Assembly (NCBI GenBank): GCA_964452575.1
Contig: CAYVMN010000074.1
Coordinates: forward strand, 1 to 20,221
Length of the DNA stretch: 20,221 nucleotides
Reading direction: 5' to 3'
From: CAYVMN01 sp964452575
Lineage (GTDB): Bacteria; Desulfobacterota; DSM-4660; Desulfatiglandales; Desulfatiglandaceae
The position numbers and the translations under genes were made by a program. Below are positions 1 through 7,454 of this stretch, in pieces. A model generated the notes under the pieces. It was not told the origin of the DNA. It ran no database searches and saw nothing but the letters and a program-made list of their open reading frames with translations. Position 1 is the stretch's first letter; each line of letters opens with the position of its first letter.

Positions 1-149
1 AAACGCAATGCCCCCGTGACCGACCCGGCTGTGACCTGGAGGCGTTCAGCAATATCCTTCGCCCTAGCGGCCCGCTTTTCCGCCATTATGTGAGAGATGG
101 CCTCGATATAATCTTCCAAACTGGCGCTTATACTGTCGTCGGTCGGCAA
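1..149 (-). CDS. DtxR/MntR-family metal-dependent transcriptional regulator (N-terminal part, runs off the window)
   Basis: The reverse strand reads from a TTG at 149 to the window edge, giving 49 codons of the winged-helix domain of an iron/manganese-dependent repressor. Visible signatures are LEDYIEAI near the N terminus, AKDIAERLQV (first HTH helix) and TAGSVTGALR (recognition helix), the usual DtxR/IdeR/MntR order. The TTG is chosen because an AGGAG ribosome binding site (157-161) lies 7 nt upstream and a strong promoter follows at the right distance. The metal-binding and dimerisation parts lie outside the window, so the metal cannot be told. Family assignment is confident; the exact subgroup is not. 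Confidence 0.85.
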   Translation of the reverse strand, partial: MPTDDSISASLEDYIEAISHIMAEKRAARAKDIAERLQVTAGSVTGALR

Positions 150-185
150 GTCTCTACTCCTTTTAGGAGGAATATTTTGGTTTGA

Positions 186-208
186 CTAACATTTTAGGGA
201 GCAACTAA
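186..208. promoter_or_regulatory. candidate metal-regulator operator overlapping the promoter
   Basis: CTAA (186-189) and TTAG (194-197) form a small dyad over the -10 box, and a second CTAA lies at 205-208 in the spacer. TTAG/CTAA half-sites resemble those of DtxR/IdeR boxes, and the place suits autorepression. The match is partial, so this is an inference. Confidence 0.3.
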
Positions 209-219
209 TTTTTTGTCAA
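191..219 (-). promoter_or_regulatory. sigma-70 promoter of the DtxR-family gene
   Basis: On the minus strand, -35 TTGACA (214-219) and -10 TAAAAT (191-196) are separated by exactly 17 nt. Transcription would start near 184, giving a leader of about 35 nt before the TTG start. Confidence 0.75.
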
Positions 220-231
220 GGATTTTTTTGG

Positions 232-255
232 CTGGCCATTTTCCTGAGTGGCCAG
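232..255. repeat. 7-bp inverted repeat
   Basis: CTGGCCA (232-238) and TGGCCAG (249-255) are perfect inverted arms around a 10-nt loop, between the divergent DtxR-family and histidine kinase genes. There is no T tract on either strand in the right place, so it does not look like a terminator. Its role is unknown. Confidence 0.4.
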
Positions 256-386
256 GACGTTGCTCTTCAAGCTGTCAGATACAAATAGCCTTGAGGCACG
301 GAAGTGTGGTACTAGTTGACTTTCCTAAGTTCTTTTGTTAACGAAAATATCTCTTTCGAACCCTCTGAGCCACGTTGGTCTCCTTT

Positions 387-2204
387 ATGTTGATGAATTT
401 TCAAGATCTAGTCAAGAGAGTCCAGAACGAACCTTGGGCAAGAAGGGTTTGCAATGACGAAGATTTCTGGGTCCTGCTGGCGGAGTGGATCGAGGGGCAC
501 CTCCTCACCGATTTCCTGGGCCAGGTTGCAAGGCAGGTGGATGAGATTATTGAGATTGACCCGGACCTACCTGAACCCAAGGTACTGGAAAGGGCAACCC
601 AATTTATGGTGGATTTTCTGGGAGCCGAATCTGCTTCCGTGAGGATCTATGACCCTAGCACAGAGCAGATGCTTTCCTACGGGTCCTACCCTTCGGAAGA
701 AGATACCCGCCGGGTCCTGATACCACTGGAGGGTAGCATCGCGGGGGAGGTCGTCAGGACACGCAGGCCTTTCTTGGTTTCGGACATCATCGGCGAGGAA
801 CTGTACCATGACAAGGATGTTGTTTCCAGGAAGGGGGTTCACTCTCTTATGGCCATACCGCTCGAGCTTACACGTTTTTTCCCGACAGAGCGGGATACCT
901 TTGGTGTCATTCAGATATATTACCGGGAGAAGGGACGAACTTTCACGCCACTGGAGATACAGATGGCCAACCTCATGGCCAAGAGGCTCAGTTTTGTGAT
1001 CGCCCGGAAAAAGATCCTATCCCTTCATACATCCCAGGAAAAGAAGGAGGCCATAGTCCGGCATATTTTCCAAAATCTGGGAACACGTGGAGGGGTCAAG
1101 CTCAAGGAGGTCTTTGATACTGTGGTCCCGGATCTTGCCGAGATTGTCAATCTCCAAAGCGGGGCCCTTTTCTCGGTTGCAAAGGACCTCAGCAAGGTAA
1201 TCCTTGAGGCAGGTTATCCGGAGGCAGGAGGTTACCATAACATTGGAAGTAGTCACCCGGTCAGCAAGGAGCCGGTCTTTAGTTTACTTTTAAATCTCAA
1301 GGAATATTCAGGGGAATCTGTTTACGAAATAGTAACGCCAGCCTTTATCCTGGTGGTGGACCCCCAGAAGAGCGATTTACTGTCAAACGATCTAAAAAGA
1401 TTTGCCGCGCTCCATGGAATCAACTCTATACTCTATATACCGCTTAACGTGGAAGGGGAGATCAGCCATTTCATGACCTTTGACGCCCTAGATCACAGGT
1501 TGCGGTACAGCGAAGATGAAATTGAACTATTCTTGTTCTTGGGTAGAGAATTGATGAAGGCCCAGAAGATGGAGCGGCTGGATGATGCCCTCCACGACTT
1601 CAAGAACCCGGCAATTGCCACGGCGGGCTTCGCCAAGAGACTCAAGGAACTGCTCAAGGATAAGACACTTGACGATTCTCAGGAACAGGTCCACAAGTAT
1701 CTGGATATTCTGGTGGAAGAGACCACTCGCCTGCAGGAGCTGGCCTTGAGCATTTACAAGGCCGGGGAAGAACAGGTGGTGAATCTGACAGAGGTCCTTA
1801 GGAGGCGATTCGAGATAAACAAAGAGGCGATCAGGGAGCAACTCAAGCAGAATGTTGACCTGGAAGAGGGACCCTTTGATCAGGAGCTCTCTATCAGGTG
1901 CCATCTAATCCATGCAGAGCGGGTATTTGACAATCTGTTAAACAATGCTACAAAGGCGATCCCATTAAGAGGAGGAGTTCTTGCCATTAGCACCTATGCC
2001 GATGGTGAATGGGCATGTGCTGAGATCAGGAATAGCGGCCAGATCTCAGAAGGAGACCGTATCAAGATTCTGGAAGGTGAAGGCCTAGGACGAGGGCTTT
2101 ATATTATTCACCGGATCATGAGCCTACTAAGGGGAAAGATAGAAATTAGACAAGGAAAGGACGACACAACGTTTGTTGTGCGTTTTCCTCGGCACAGAAC
2201 GTAA
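387..2204 (+). CDS. soluble GAF-domain sensor histidine kinase
   Basis: Cytoplasmic sensor kinase of 605 residues with no membrane segment. The first GAF domain covers about residues 45-205 (ESASVRIYD, SLMAIPLE, FGVIQIYYRE). A second, more divergent GAF-like region covers about 225-390. The dimerisation/phosphoacceptor segment has HDFKNP with His403. The ATPase domain has an N box (DNLLNNATKAI, about 513-523) and a glycine-rich GEGLGRGLYIIHRI motif. The first G box is NSG rather than DxGxG, a variant seen in other kinases. The start is uncertain: the frame opens with TTG at 375, then ATG at 387 and 393, and none has a good Shine-Dalgarno; 387 was chosen as the first ATG. No response regulator is adjacent, so the partner and ligand are unknown. 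Confidence 0.85.
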   Translation: MLMNFQDLVKRVQNEPWARRVCNDEDFWVLLAEWIEGHLLTDFLGQVARQVDEIIEIDPDLPEPKVLERATQFMVDFLGAESASVRIYDPSTEQMLSYGSYPSEEDTRRVLIPLEGSIAGEVVRTRRPFLVSDIIGEELYHDKDVVSRKGVHSLMAIPLELTRFFPTERDTFGVIQIYYREKGRTFTPLEIQMANLMAKRLSFVIARKKILSLHTSQEKKEAIVRHIFQNLGTRGGVKLKEVFDTVVPDLAEIVNLQSGALFSVAKDLSKVILEAGYPEAGGYHNIGSSHPVSKEPVFSLLLNLKEYSGESVYEIVTPAFILVVDPQKSDLLSNDLKRFAALHGINSILYIPLNVEGEISHFMTFDALDHRLRYSEDEIELFLFLGRELMKAQKMERLDDALHDFKNPAIATAGFAKRLKELLKDKTLDDSQEQVHKYLDILVEETTRLQELALSIYKAGEEQVVNLTEVLRRRFEINKEAIREQLKQNVDLEEGPFDQELSIRCHLIHAERVFDNLLNNATKAIPLRGGVLAISTYADGEWACAEIRNSGQISEGDRIKILEGEGLGRGLYIIHRIMSLLRGKIEIRQGKDDTTFVVRFPRHRT

Positions 2205-2263
2205 CGGTTTACGGATGCCGGCCTTCGGCCTGTAGGAGGGGGATCAGGGGTGCGGAGTTTGTC

Positions 2264-2377
2264 TTGAAGGGAGGGGTCTGGATCCTCCTGGCGGCTTCTG
2301 TCTTTCACTACTGTCTCTTGAGCATCCGGCAGGTAGAGGAATATTTAAAGGAAAAAGGATTGAGAGTGATTACATAA
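2264..2377 (+). CDS. possible 37-residue small protein
   Basis: A short frame starts at TTG 2264, with GGAG 6 nt upstream, and ends at TAA 2377. It has a hydrophobic N-terminal half (VWILLAASVF) and a charged C-terminal helix (VEEYLKEKGLRV). It lies in the 251-bp gap between the kinase and the FmdB-type gene. I recognise no family. It could be a remnant or chance ORF. Confidence 0.2.
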   Translation: MKGGVWILLAASVFHYCLLSIRQVEEYLKEKGLRVIT

Positions 2378-2383
2378 AGGCCC

Positions 2384-2411
2384 TTGACAACATCAAGAAA
2401 AGACGTATTAT
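2384..2411 (+). promoter_or_regulatory. sigma-70 promoter of the zinc-ribbon/queD/kdsB/recJ cluster
   Basis: TTGACA (2384-2389) and TATTAT (2406-2411) are separated by 16 nt. The start site would be about 40 nt upstream of the FmdB-type gene, making this the likely main promoter of the plus-strand cluster. Confidence 0.65.
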
Positions 2412-2455
2412 TTCTCGGTGGTTGTGTGGAGCTGAGTAGATGATGGAGGTGTGTT

Positions 2456-2620
2456 ATGCCTACTTATGAATTTATGTGCATAAAGTGCAACAAGCCCTTC
2501 ACCCATATGTTAAGTGTTTCTGAATACGAGAAGAAGAAATTTCGGTGTCCAAAATGTAAGAGCACTAAGGTAAAGCAGCAGATTACGTCCTTTCAAACAA
2601 TAACCTCCAAGAAGAGCTAG
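2456..2620 (+). CDS. FmdB-family zinc-ribbon protein
   Basis: A 54-residue protein, begun by ATG with GGAGGT (2444-2449) upstream. It starts MPTYEFMC, typical of the FmdB family, with two CxxC pairs (Cys8/Cys11 and Cys31/Cys34) forming one zinc ribbon, then a short basic tail. FmdB was named as a putative regulator in methylotrophs; the function of most family members is unknown. It follows a good promoter and leads the plus-strand cluster. Identity is clear; function is not. Confidence 0.85.
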   Translation: MPTYEFMCIKCNKPFTHMLSVSEYEKKKFRCPKCKSTKVKQQITSFQTITSKKS

Positions 2621-2657
2621 ATACCTACCCGTTGTAATAAGGGAGGTAATAAAGCCA

Positions 2658-2708
2658 GGGGCAAGGAATCGAGCAGCGGTGACGCCTGCAGAGGCTCCCA
2701 GTGTGCCC
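2658..2708 (+). other. potentially structured leader RNA upstream of the zinc-ribbon/queD genes
   Basis: The 133-bp gap between the two zinc-ribbon genes can fold. GGGCA (2659-2663) pairs with TGCCC (2704-2708), enclosing a hairpin of GCAGCG (2673-2678), a GTGA tetraloop of GNRA type, and CG-C-CTGC (2683-2689) with one bulged C. An A-rich tail as in preQ1-I riboswitches is absent, and I recognise no known class. It may be a processing or attenuation element, or chance pairing. Confidence 0.25.
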
Positions 2709-2753
2709 TTCTGTCAGCTATTCCTAGTATGACGAAAAAGGAGGTCCTAAAGG

Positions 2754-3029
2754 ATGAAATGCCCCCATTGTAATGAAGAGATACAGGGCACTCCATGCCC
2801 TCAGTGTGAATCTACGGTACCTGAAGGTGCAAATTATTGCATGGAATGCGGGTACCGTCTCAGTCACCCTGATGAGGTGAGGGCCGATGCAGCTGATGCC
2901 GAAGAGGCCTACGACTTTGATTTGGAAGACAGGGTCCTGTGCCCTGATGGGACCTGCACGGGTATTATCATTGATGGAAGGTGTTCTGAGTGCGGCAAGG
3001 AACCGGGTGTCCACGAAGGATCATCGTAA
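2754..3029 (+). CDS. small multi-zinc-ribbon protein of unknown function
   Basis: This 91-residue acidic protein has ten cysteines: Cys3/6, Cys15/18 and Cys29/32 in the N-terminal third, and Cys63/68 and Cys77/80 at the C terminus. This suggests zinc ribbons at both ends, joined by an acidic linker (about 38-60). AAGGAGG (about 2738-2744) precedes the ATG. The stop is 26 bp before queD, so the two are probably cotranscribed. Such proteins often mediate protein or nucleic-acid contacts; no specific role can be assigned. Confidence 0.75.
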   Translation: MKCPHCNEEIQGTPCPQCESTVPEGANYCMECGYRLSHPDEVRADAADAEEAYDFDLEDRVLCPDGTCTGIIIDGRCSECGKEPGVHEGSS

Positions 3030-3055
3030 GATTTGGTTCTTAAGAGATAGCCGTC

Positions 3056-3439
3056 GTGTACGAATTGAAGATAACCTCACATTTTGCAGCAGCTCATCAG
3101 CTCAGGGAATTCAAGGGCGGATGCGAAAGGCTCCACGGACACAACTGGAAGATCGAGGTATATGTTATAGGGGAGAGACTGGCAAGGGACGGATTACTGA
3201 TCGATTTCAGGGTGGTCAAGGAGGTGACCAAGGGGGCCTTGGATGAATTGGATCATGAGTTTCTAAACGACTTGGAGCCTTTCAAGACCATTAATCCTTC
3301 CTCGGAAAACATCGCACGCCACATATTCGACACCCTATCCCATAAATTGAATAGGGAAGGTATCAAGGTAAGTAAGGTCACGGCCTGGGAGTCAGACTCA
3401 GCCTGTGCTACCTATCTGGGAACATCCTGCCCGGCATAG
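3056..3439 (+). CDS. queD: 6-carboxy-5,6,7,8-tetrahydropterin synthase (QueD/PTPS family)
   Basis: This enzyme converts 7,8-dihydroneopterin triphosphate to 6-carboxytetrahydropterin, the second step of queuosine (7-deazaguanine) biosynthesis. At 127 residues it has normal family length. The zinc ligands His14, His27 and His29 are present, the latter two in CERLHGHNW, where Cys23 is the catalytic cysteine. LDHEFLND supplies the Asp66/His67 pair and WESDSA the substrate-binding Glu112. The start is GTG with only a weak purine-rich stretch upstream. queC, queE and queF are not in the window. The Cys23 with CxxxHGH arrangement supports QueD rather than eukaryote-type PTPS. Confidence 0.93.
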   Translation: MYELKITSHFAAAHQLREFKGGCERLHGHNWKIEVYVIGERLARDGLLIDFRVVKEVTKGALDELDHEFLNDLEPFKTINPSSENIARHIFDTLSHKLNREGIKVSKVTAWESDSACATYLGTSCPA

Positions 3440-3483
3440 ACCGGGAAATTGAAGATTGACCCGCGGAGTTGAGAAAGGGGCTG

Positions 3484-3506
3484 ATGCGTCGTCAGTGAGT
3501 GACGGC
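3484..3506 (+). promoter_or_regulatory. kdsB leader: four-codon ORF and start-proximal hairpin
   Basis: Between queD and kdsB, a purine-rich GAAAGGGG precedes ATG-CGT-CGT-CAG-TGA (3484-3498), a possible four-residue leader peptide. The same bases form a 7-bp hairpin with one G-U pair (arms 3488-3494 and 3500-3506, loop GTGAG), ending 8 nt before the kdsB ATG. The kdsB start has no clear Shine-Dalgarno of its own. Translational coupling or start-site masking is possible but inferred. Confidence 0.25.
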
Positions 3507-3514
3507 CCGGATCC

Positions 3515-4249
3515 ATGGAGATAGTCGCCTTTATCCCTGCAAGATACGACTCCACGCGCTTTCCAGGAAAGCCTCTGGTTCGAATCGCCGGCAGACCCAT
3601 GATACAGCATGTGTATGAAAAGGCCTTGGCATGCGGTCAGCTCTCCGAGGTGTATGTGGCCACGGACGATGAACGGATATTGGCCTGCGTTCATGGTTTC
3701 GGTGGAAAGGCTATCATGACCGGAAAAGGGCACCGTTCCGGAACTGACCGGATCACTGAGGCTGCCCTCCTTAAAGGTCTTGAAAAAGAGGATATCATTG
3801 TAAATATCCAGGGGGATCAGCCCCTGTTTCAACCCTCCCTTGTTCAACTCCTGGTAAGCCCACTCCTGGGGGATAGATCAATCCCAATGAGTACCCTGAA
3901 ATGCAGGATCAGGGATGGAGACGACATTCATAACCCTAACCATGTAAAGGTTGTAACGGACCGGCAGGGGTTTGCCATATATTTTTCTCGATACCCCATC
4001 CCCTTCTTTCGTGACCCCGAATCGAGGCATATATATTACAAACATCTCGGATTCTATGCCTTCCGTATGGGCTTTTTGATGCAATATACACGCCTGCCTG
4101 AAGGGATACTGGAATCAGCCGAAAGGCTTGAACAACTGAGGGCCATCGAAAATGGGTTCAGGATCAAGGTCCTGGAGACAACCCATGATTCTATAGAGGT
4201 TGATGTTCCAGAGGATGTCAAAAAGGTTGAAGAAATCCTTAGGGGGTAG
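3515..4249 (+). CDS. kdsB: 3-deoxy-manno-octulosonate cytidylyltransferase (CMP-KDO synthetase)
   Basis: The enzyme activates KDO with CTP to CMP-KDO and diphosphate in the cytoplasm, feeding the inner core of lipopolysaccharide; it marks the host as Gram-negative. At 244 residues it has normal length. The nucleotide-binding N terminus IPARYDSTRFPGKPL (7-21) with Arg10 and Lys19 is intact, followed by ATDD (49-52), SGTDR (75-79) and the metal-binding QGDQP (99-103). An in-frame TGA just upstream fixes the ATG at 3515. It follows queD by 75 bp and precedes recJ by 29 bp. No other LPS gene is present here. Confidence 0.96.
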   Translation: MEIVAFIPARYDSTRFPGKPLVRIAGRPMIQHVYEKALACGQLSEVYVATDDERILACVHGFGGKAIMTGKGHRSGTDRITEAALLKGLEKEDIIVNIQGDQPLFQPSLVQLLVSPLLGDRSIPMSTLKCRIRDGDDIHNPNHVKVVTDRQGFAIYFSRYPIPFFRDPESRHIYYKHLGFYAFRMGFLMQYTRLPEGILESAERLEQLRAIENGFRIKVLETTHDSIEVDVPEDVKKVEEILRG

Positions 4250-4278
4250 GAACATTTTCTTGTTCGTATGAGGCCTCT

Positions 4279-6000
4279 ATGGTTCCTCCGGCCAAGATAT
4301 GGAAACTGCGCCCTTCCTCACCCGGGGCCTCCCAGCTCGCCCACGAAACCGGACTGACCACCCTACAGGCCCAACTGTTAATAAACCGGGGCATCTCGGA
4401 TTCGGCAGATGCAGAGTCATTCCTGTATCCTCGCCTTGCAAATATGGCAGACCCGCTCGTTCTGAAGGGGATGAGTGGTGCTGTCCGTACCATCCTAAGG
4501 GCCATTGAGGAAAGGGAAAAGGTTACCGTATACGGTGATTATGACGCCGACGGCCTTACTGCCACGGCCCTATTGCTGAATTTCTTTTCAGATATCGGCA
4601 TAGAGGCCTCACCTTACATCCCCAGTCGACTGAAGGAGGGTTACGGGCTCAACCAAGAGGCCGTTAGGAAGATTGCAAATAACGGAACAGGCCTGATCAT
4701 TACCGTAGACTGCGGCATATCGAATGTTGAGGAGATCCTATTGGCACGGAGCTTGGGTGCAGAGGTCGTTGTCACGGATCATCATCAGGTGCCGGAGGGC
4801 TTCCAGGCTGTCTGCCCGGCAATCAATCCACATCAGCCGGGCTGTGCCTTTCCCTTCAAGGATCTCGCCGGTGTAGGACTAGCATTCTTTTTGGCTGTTT
4901 CGCTGAGGGCTGCCCTTCGCGAGAGGGGCTGGTTCGATGATCGGCCCGCTCCTGACCTGAAGGAATACCTTGATCTGGTAGCCCTGGGTACCGTGGCGGA
5001 CAGGGCACCATTGCGAGGCCAGAACCGGATACTAGTGAGGGGTGGAATAGGGAGGATGACAAGGCCCCGCTGGGAGGGGATAAAGGCCCTGAAGGAAATC
5101 GCGGGTGTAGTGGACACTGACATTACCATTGACGACCTGGCCTTTAGACTTGCCCCGCGCCTGAATGCCCCCGGCAGGATGGGAGATCCCGAGGCAGGGC
5201 TCCAATTATTGACAGTTGAAGATCCCGTCGTGGCCGAGGAGCTTGCCTCAGAGCTGGACATGGCCAATAGCCAGCGCCAGCGTCTGGAGCGACAGGTCCT
5301 CAATGAGATAGAAGATCTGATAAAGGGGGGTATGGAACCAGTAAATTCAAGGAGCCTGGTTATGGCAGGGGAGGGCTGGCACAGGGGGGTGCTGGGCATA
5401 GTGGCCTCAAGGCTAGTTGAAAGATATCATCGTCCCTCGCTCGTCATAAGTATTGGGGATGGGCTGGCCGTGGGCTCGGGAAGGAGCATAGACAGTTTCA
5501 ACCTTTATAAGGCCCTGAGTCAGTTCGGCCATCTCTTTGAAAGATTCGGCGGGCATTCCCATGCAGCAGGTTTTGCTCTGGAGGCAGATAGGGTAAAGTT
5601 GCTGAGAGGTGAACTGGAGGCACTTGCGAGCAAAACCCTTAGCCATGGGGACCTAATTCCCACCATTGAAGTAGAGGCTGAGATCCCTCTTACGGAGATA
5701 ACGCCTCAGATGGTAAAGCAGATAAGGGCCCTATCCCCATTCGGGGAAGGTAACCCGGAGCCCATTTTTCTGGGCCGTTCTTTGAAGGTTCTGGAGTCAC
5801 GTATGGTTGGCGAGGACCACCTTAGACTCAGGGTGCGACAGGAAGGGAGACCGCTAGAGGCAATTGGTTTTGGTTTGGCCGGTTGGCACTCCCTGGAGGG
5901 GAGGAGGATCAATATGCTCTTTACCCCTGAGCTGAACAGATGGGATGGCTACGACAGGATTCAGCTCAGGATTATAGACCTGGAATTGGCCACAGATTAA
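4279..6000 (+). CDS. recJ: single-stranded-DNA-specific exonuclease RecJ
   Basis: RecJ degrades single-stranded DNA 5' to 3' in recombination and in base-excision and mismatch repair. The 573-residue protein has the usual bacterial core. DHH-domain motifs are YGDYDADG (85-92, metal-binding Asp87, Asp89, Asp91), TVDCG (Asp144) and TDHH (166-169). The DHHA1 part includes GRSIDSFNLYKAL and the FGGHSHAAGF motif, and an OB-fold follows (about 460-573). The ATG has only a weak GAGG upstream. Its TAA shares the bases TTAA with the stop of the convergent ACT gene. Confidence 0.96.
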   Translation: MVPPAKIWKLRPSSPGASQLAHETGLTTLQAQLLINRGISDSADAESFLYPRLANMADPLVLKGMSGAVRTILRAIEEREKVTVYGDYDADGLTATALLLNFFSDIGIEASPYIPSRLKEGYGLNQEAVRKIANNGTGLIITVDCGISNVEEILLARSLGAEVVVTDHHQVPEGFQAVCPAINPHQPGCAFPFKDLAGVGLAFFLAVSLRAALRERGWFDDRPAPDLKEYLDLVALGTVADRAPLRGQNRILVRGGIGRMTRPRWEGIKALKEIAGVVDTDITIDDLAFRLAPRLNAPGRMGDPEAGLQLLTVEDPVVAEELASELDMANSQRQRLERQVLNEIEDLIKGGMEPVNSRSLVMAGEGWHRGVLGIVASRLVERYHRPSLVISIGDGLAVGSGRSIDSFNLYKALSQFGHLFERFGGHSHAAGFALEADRVKLLRGELEALASKTLSHGDLIPTIEVEAEIPLTEITPQMVKQIRALSPFGEGNPEPIFLGRSLKVLESRMVGEDHLRLRVRQEGRPLEAIGFGLAGWHSLEGRRINMLFTPELNRWDGYDRIQLRIIDLELATD

Positions 6001-6479
6001 TCTCTAAAGATCTTTGCCGCAAGTTCGATATCTTCCGGGCAGAATATGAAAAGCGCCTTTTCCTGCCCTGGGAGGGCCGAACCATAGACGTAGTTGATAT
6101 TGATGCCTTCTTCCCCGAATTTCTTGGCCATCTCGGCCAAGGTGCCGGGTCTATTTTCGATCTCGAGGGCAATCACTGGCATGATGTCGAATATATAGCC
6201 CTCCTTCGACAGGAGGTCGATGGCCTTATCGGTATTCTCCACCAGGAGTCGTATGAGGGCGTAATCTGCCGAGTCCTTCTTCATGGAACCATAGCTTGCC
6301 GCCGGCGCTACCCTTTTCAAAGATTTTCCCCTGGCCCTGAAGAGTTCTTGGACATACTCTGAGGCGTCCTGAATGGTCAAGGCATCAATATTGATGTCGG
6401 CCTCCGATAGATTGCTCGCCAGTTTTCCCAGTTGCCCCGGGACATTTTCCAGAAAAAGGGATATTTCCGTTCTTACCAT
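5997..6479 (-). CDS. tandem ACT-domain regulatory protein
   Basis: A 160-residue protein made of two ACT domains, at about residues 1-70 (TEISLFLENVPGQLGKLAS) and 85-158 (PVIALEIENRPGTLAEMAKK). The xPGxL turn that usually forms the effector site occurs in both. ACT domains bind amino acids or similar small ligands; no catalytic domain is attached. Such stand-alone double-ACT proteins are common in anaerobes, but the ligand is unknown. The ATG at 6479 is preferred over an in-frame TTG at 6494 because GAGGAG lies 7 nt upstream. It follows hflC by 42 bp, probably as the last gene of that operon. Confidence 0.85.
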   Translation of the reverse strand: MVRTEISLFLENVPGQLGKLASNLSEADINIDALTIQDASEYVQELFRARGKSLKRVAPAASYGSMKKDSADYALIRLLVENTDKAIDLLSKEGYIFDIMPVIALEIENRPGTLAEMAKKFGEEGININYVYGSALPGQEKALFIFCPEDIELAAKIFRD

Positions 6480-6521
6480 TCTACTACTCCTCAAGGCTCA
6501 AAAGATATAAACAAGAATATG

Positions 6522-7454
6522 TTACTTATAACTCTTAAAGTACTTCAGAAAGTCCGAGTCCGTTGAAAGGACAAGCAGACTGTCTTTGTCCAGGGTCTTT
6601 TCATAGACATCCAGTGACTTCAGAAAGGAATAAAAATCAGGATCTTTGCTGTATGCCTGTGCATAGATAAGGGTCGATTCCGCATCTGCCCCTCCCATTA
6701 TCTCCTGGGCCGTCTTATATGCCTTCGAGGTGATTTTCTTTAGCTCCTTTTCCCGGTTGCCCTCTATCTTACGGGCCTCGCCTTCTCCCTCGGAGCGGAA
6801 TTTTTGGGCAATCTGCTTTCTTTCGGCAATCATTCTCGCGTAAACAGATTTCTGGACCTCCTCAACATAGTTCAAACGCTTTATCTGCACGTCAACGAGC
6901 TCGATGCCGAACTCCGTGAGCTTGGGCTGGGCCTGTTTCATGATCAGGTTGGTGATCTTCCCCCTCCCTGTAGTGACCTTACCCAGGTGCCTCTCTTCCT
7001 GGAGATCGCCCACGCCCACTTCGAAGGTGTCCAGCTCCCGGTTGGTGTTTCGGACAGTCTCGATCAGTGGATAGGAGGTTATAAAGTTGCGTACGCCAGC
7101 ATCTATTATGTCGTCCAGGCGGGCAAGGGCACCTACCACATTGTTGACCGTCTCGAAGAACTTTAAGGGATTGACAATCTTCCACCTCGCAAAGCTGTCC
7201 ACCCAAATGAAGGTCTTGTCCAGTGTAGGGACCTGGCCGGGGTCTCCGTCCCATGCAAGCAGGTTCTTGGGGAAATAGTTTGCCTGCTGGATGATCGGGA
7301 TCTTGAAATAGAGGCCCGGCTCGGTCTTGGGTTTACCTATGGCCTTTCCGAACTGGGTGATGACCACCTGCTCGGTTTCATCGACAACATAGGCCGCGGA
7401 AAAGAGGACAACTAAGACGATAATAATGGGGATAATCAAGCTCTTGAATTTCAT
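6522..7454 (-). CDS. hflC: HflC, SPFH/prohibitin-family modulator of FtsH protease
   Basis: HflC and HflK form a large periplasm-facing ring around the membrane protease FtsH and tune its activity. The 310 residues begin with a signal-anchor helix (about 5-24), followed by the SPFH/band-7 domain (VVDETEQVVITQFGK onward) and a long charged coiled coil with KQIAQKFRSEGEGEARKI, a characteristic HflC/HflK stretch. The start codon overlaps the hflK stop by one base (TAATG), with GGAGG upstream, so translation is probably coupled. It is distinguished from HflK by the lack of a glycine-rich N terminus. Confidence 0.94.
   Translation of the reverse strand: MKFKSLIIPIIIVLVVLFSAAYVVDETEQVVITQFGKAIGKPKTEPGLYFKIPIIQQANYFPKNLLAWDGDPGQVPTLDKTFIWVDSFARWKIVNPLKFFETVNNVVGALARLDDIIDAGVRNFITSYPLIETVRNTNRELDTFEVGVGDLQEERHLGKVTTGRGKITNLIMKQAQPKLTEFGIELVDVQIKRLNYVEEVQKSVYARMIAERKQIAQKFRSEGEGEARKIEGNREKELKKITSKAYKTAQEIMGGADAESTLIYAQAYSKDPDFYSFLKSLDVYEKTLDKDSLLVLSTDSDFLKYFKSYK

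Noticed and set aside
2651..2720. preQ1-I riboswitch before queD
   Set aside because: There is some hairpin potential, but the A-rich tail and loop pairing needed for that class are not visible, and a zinc-ribbon gene lies between it and queD.
4833..5399. 188-residue minus-strand ORF within recJ
   Set aside because: It is antisense to the conserved RecJ core and has a low-complexity Ser/Arg/Pro composition typical of a shadow frame.
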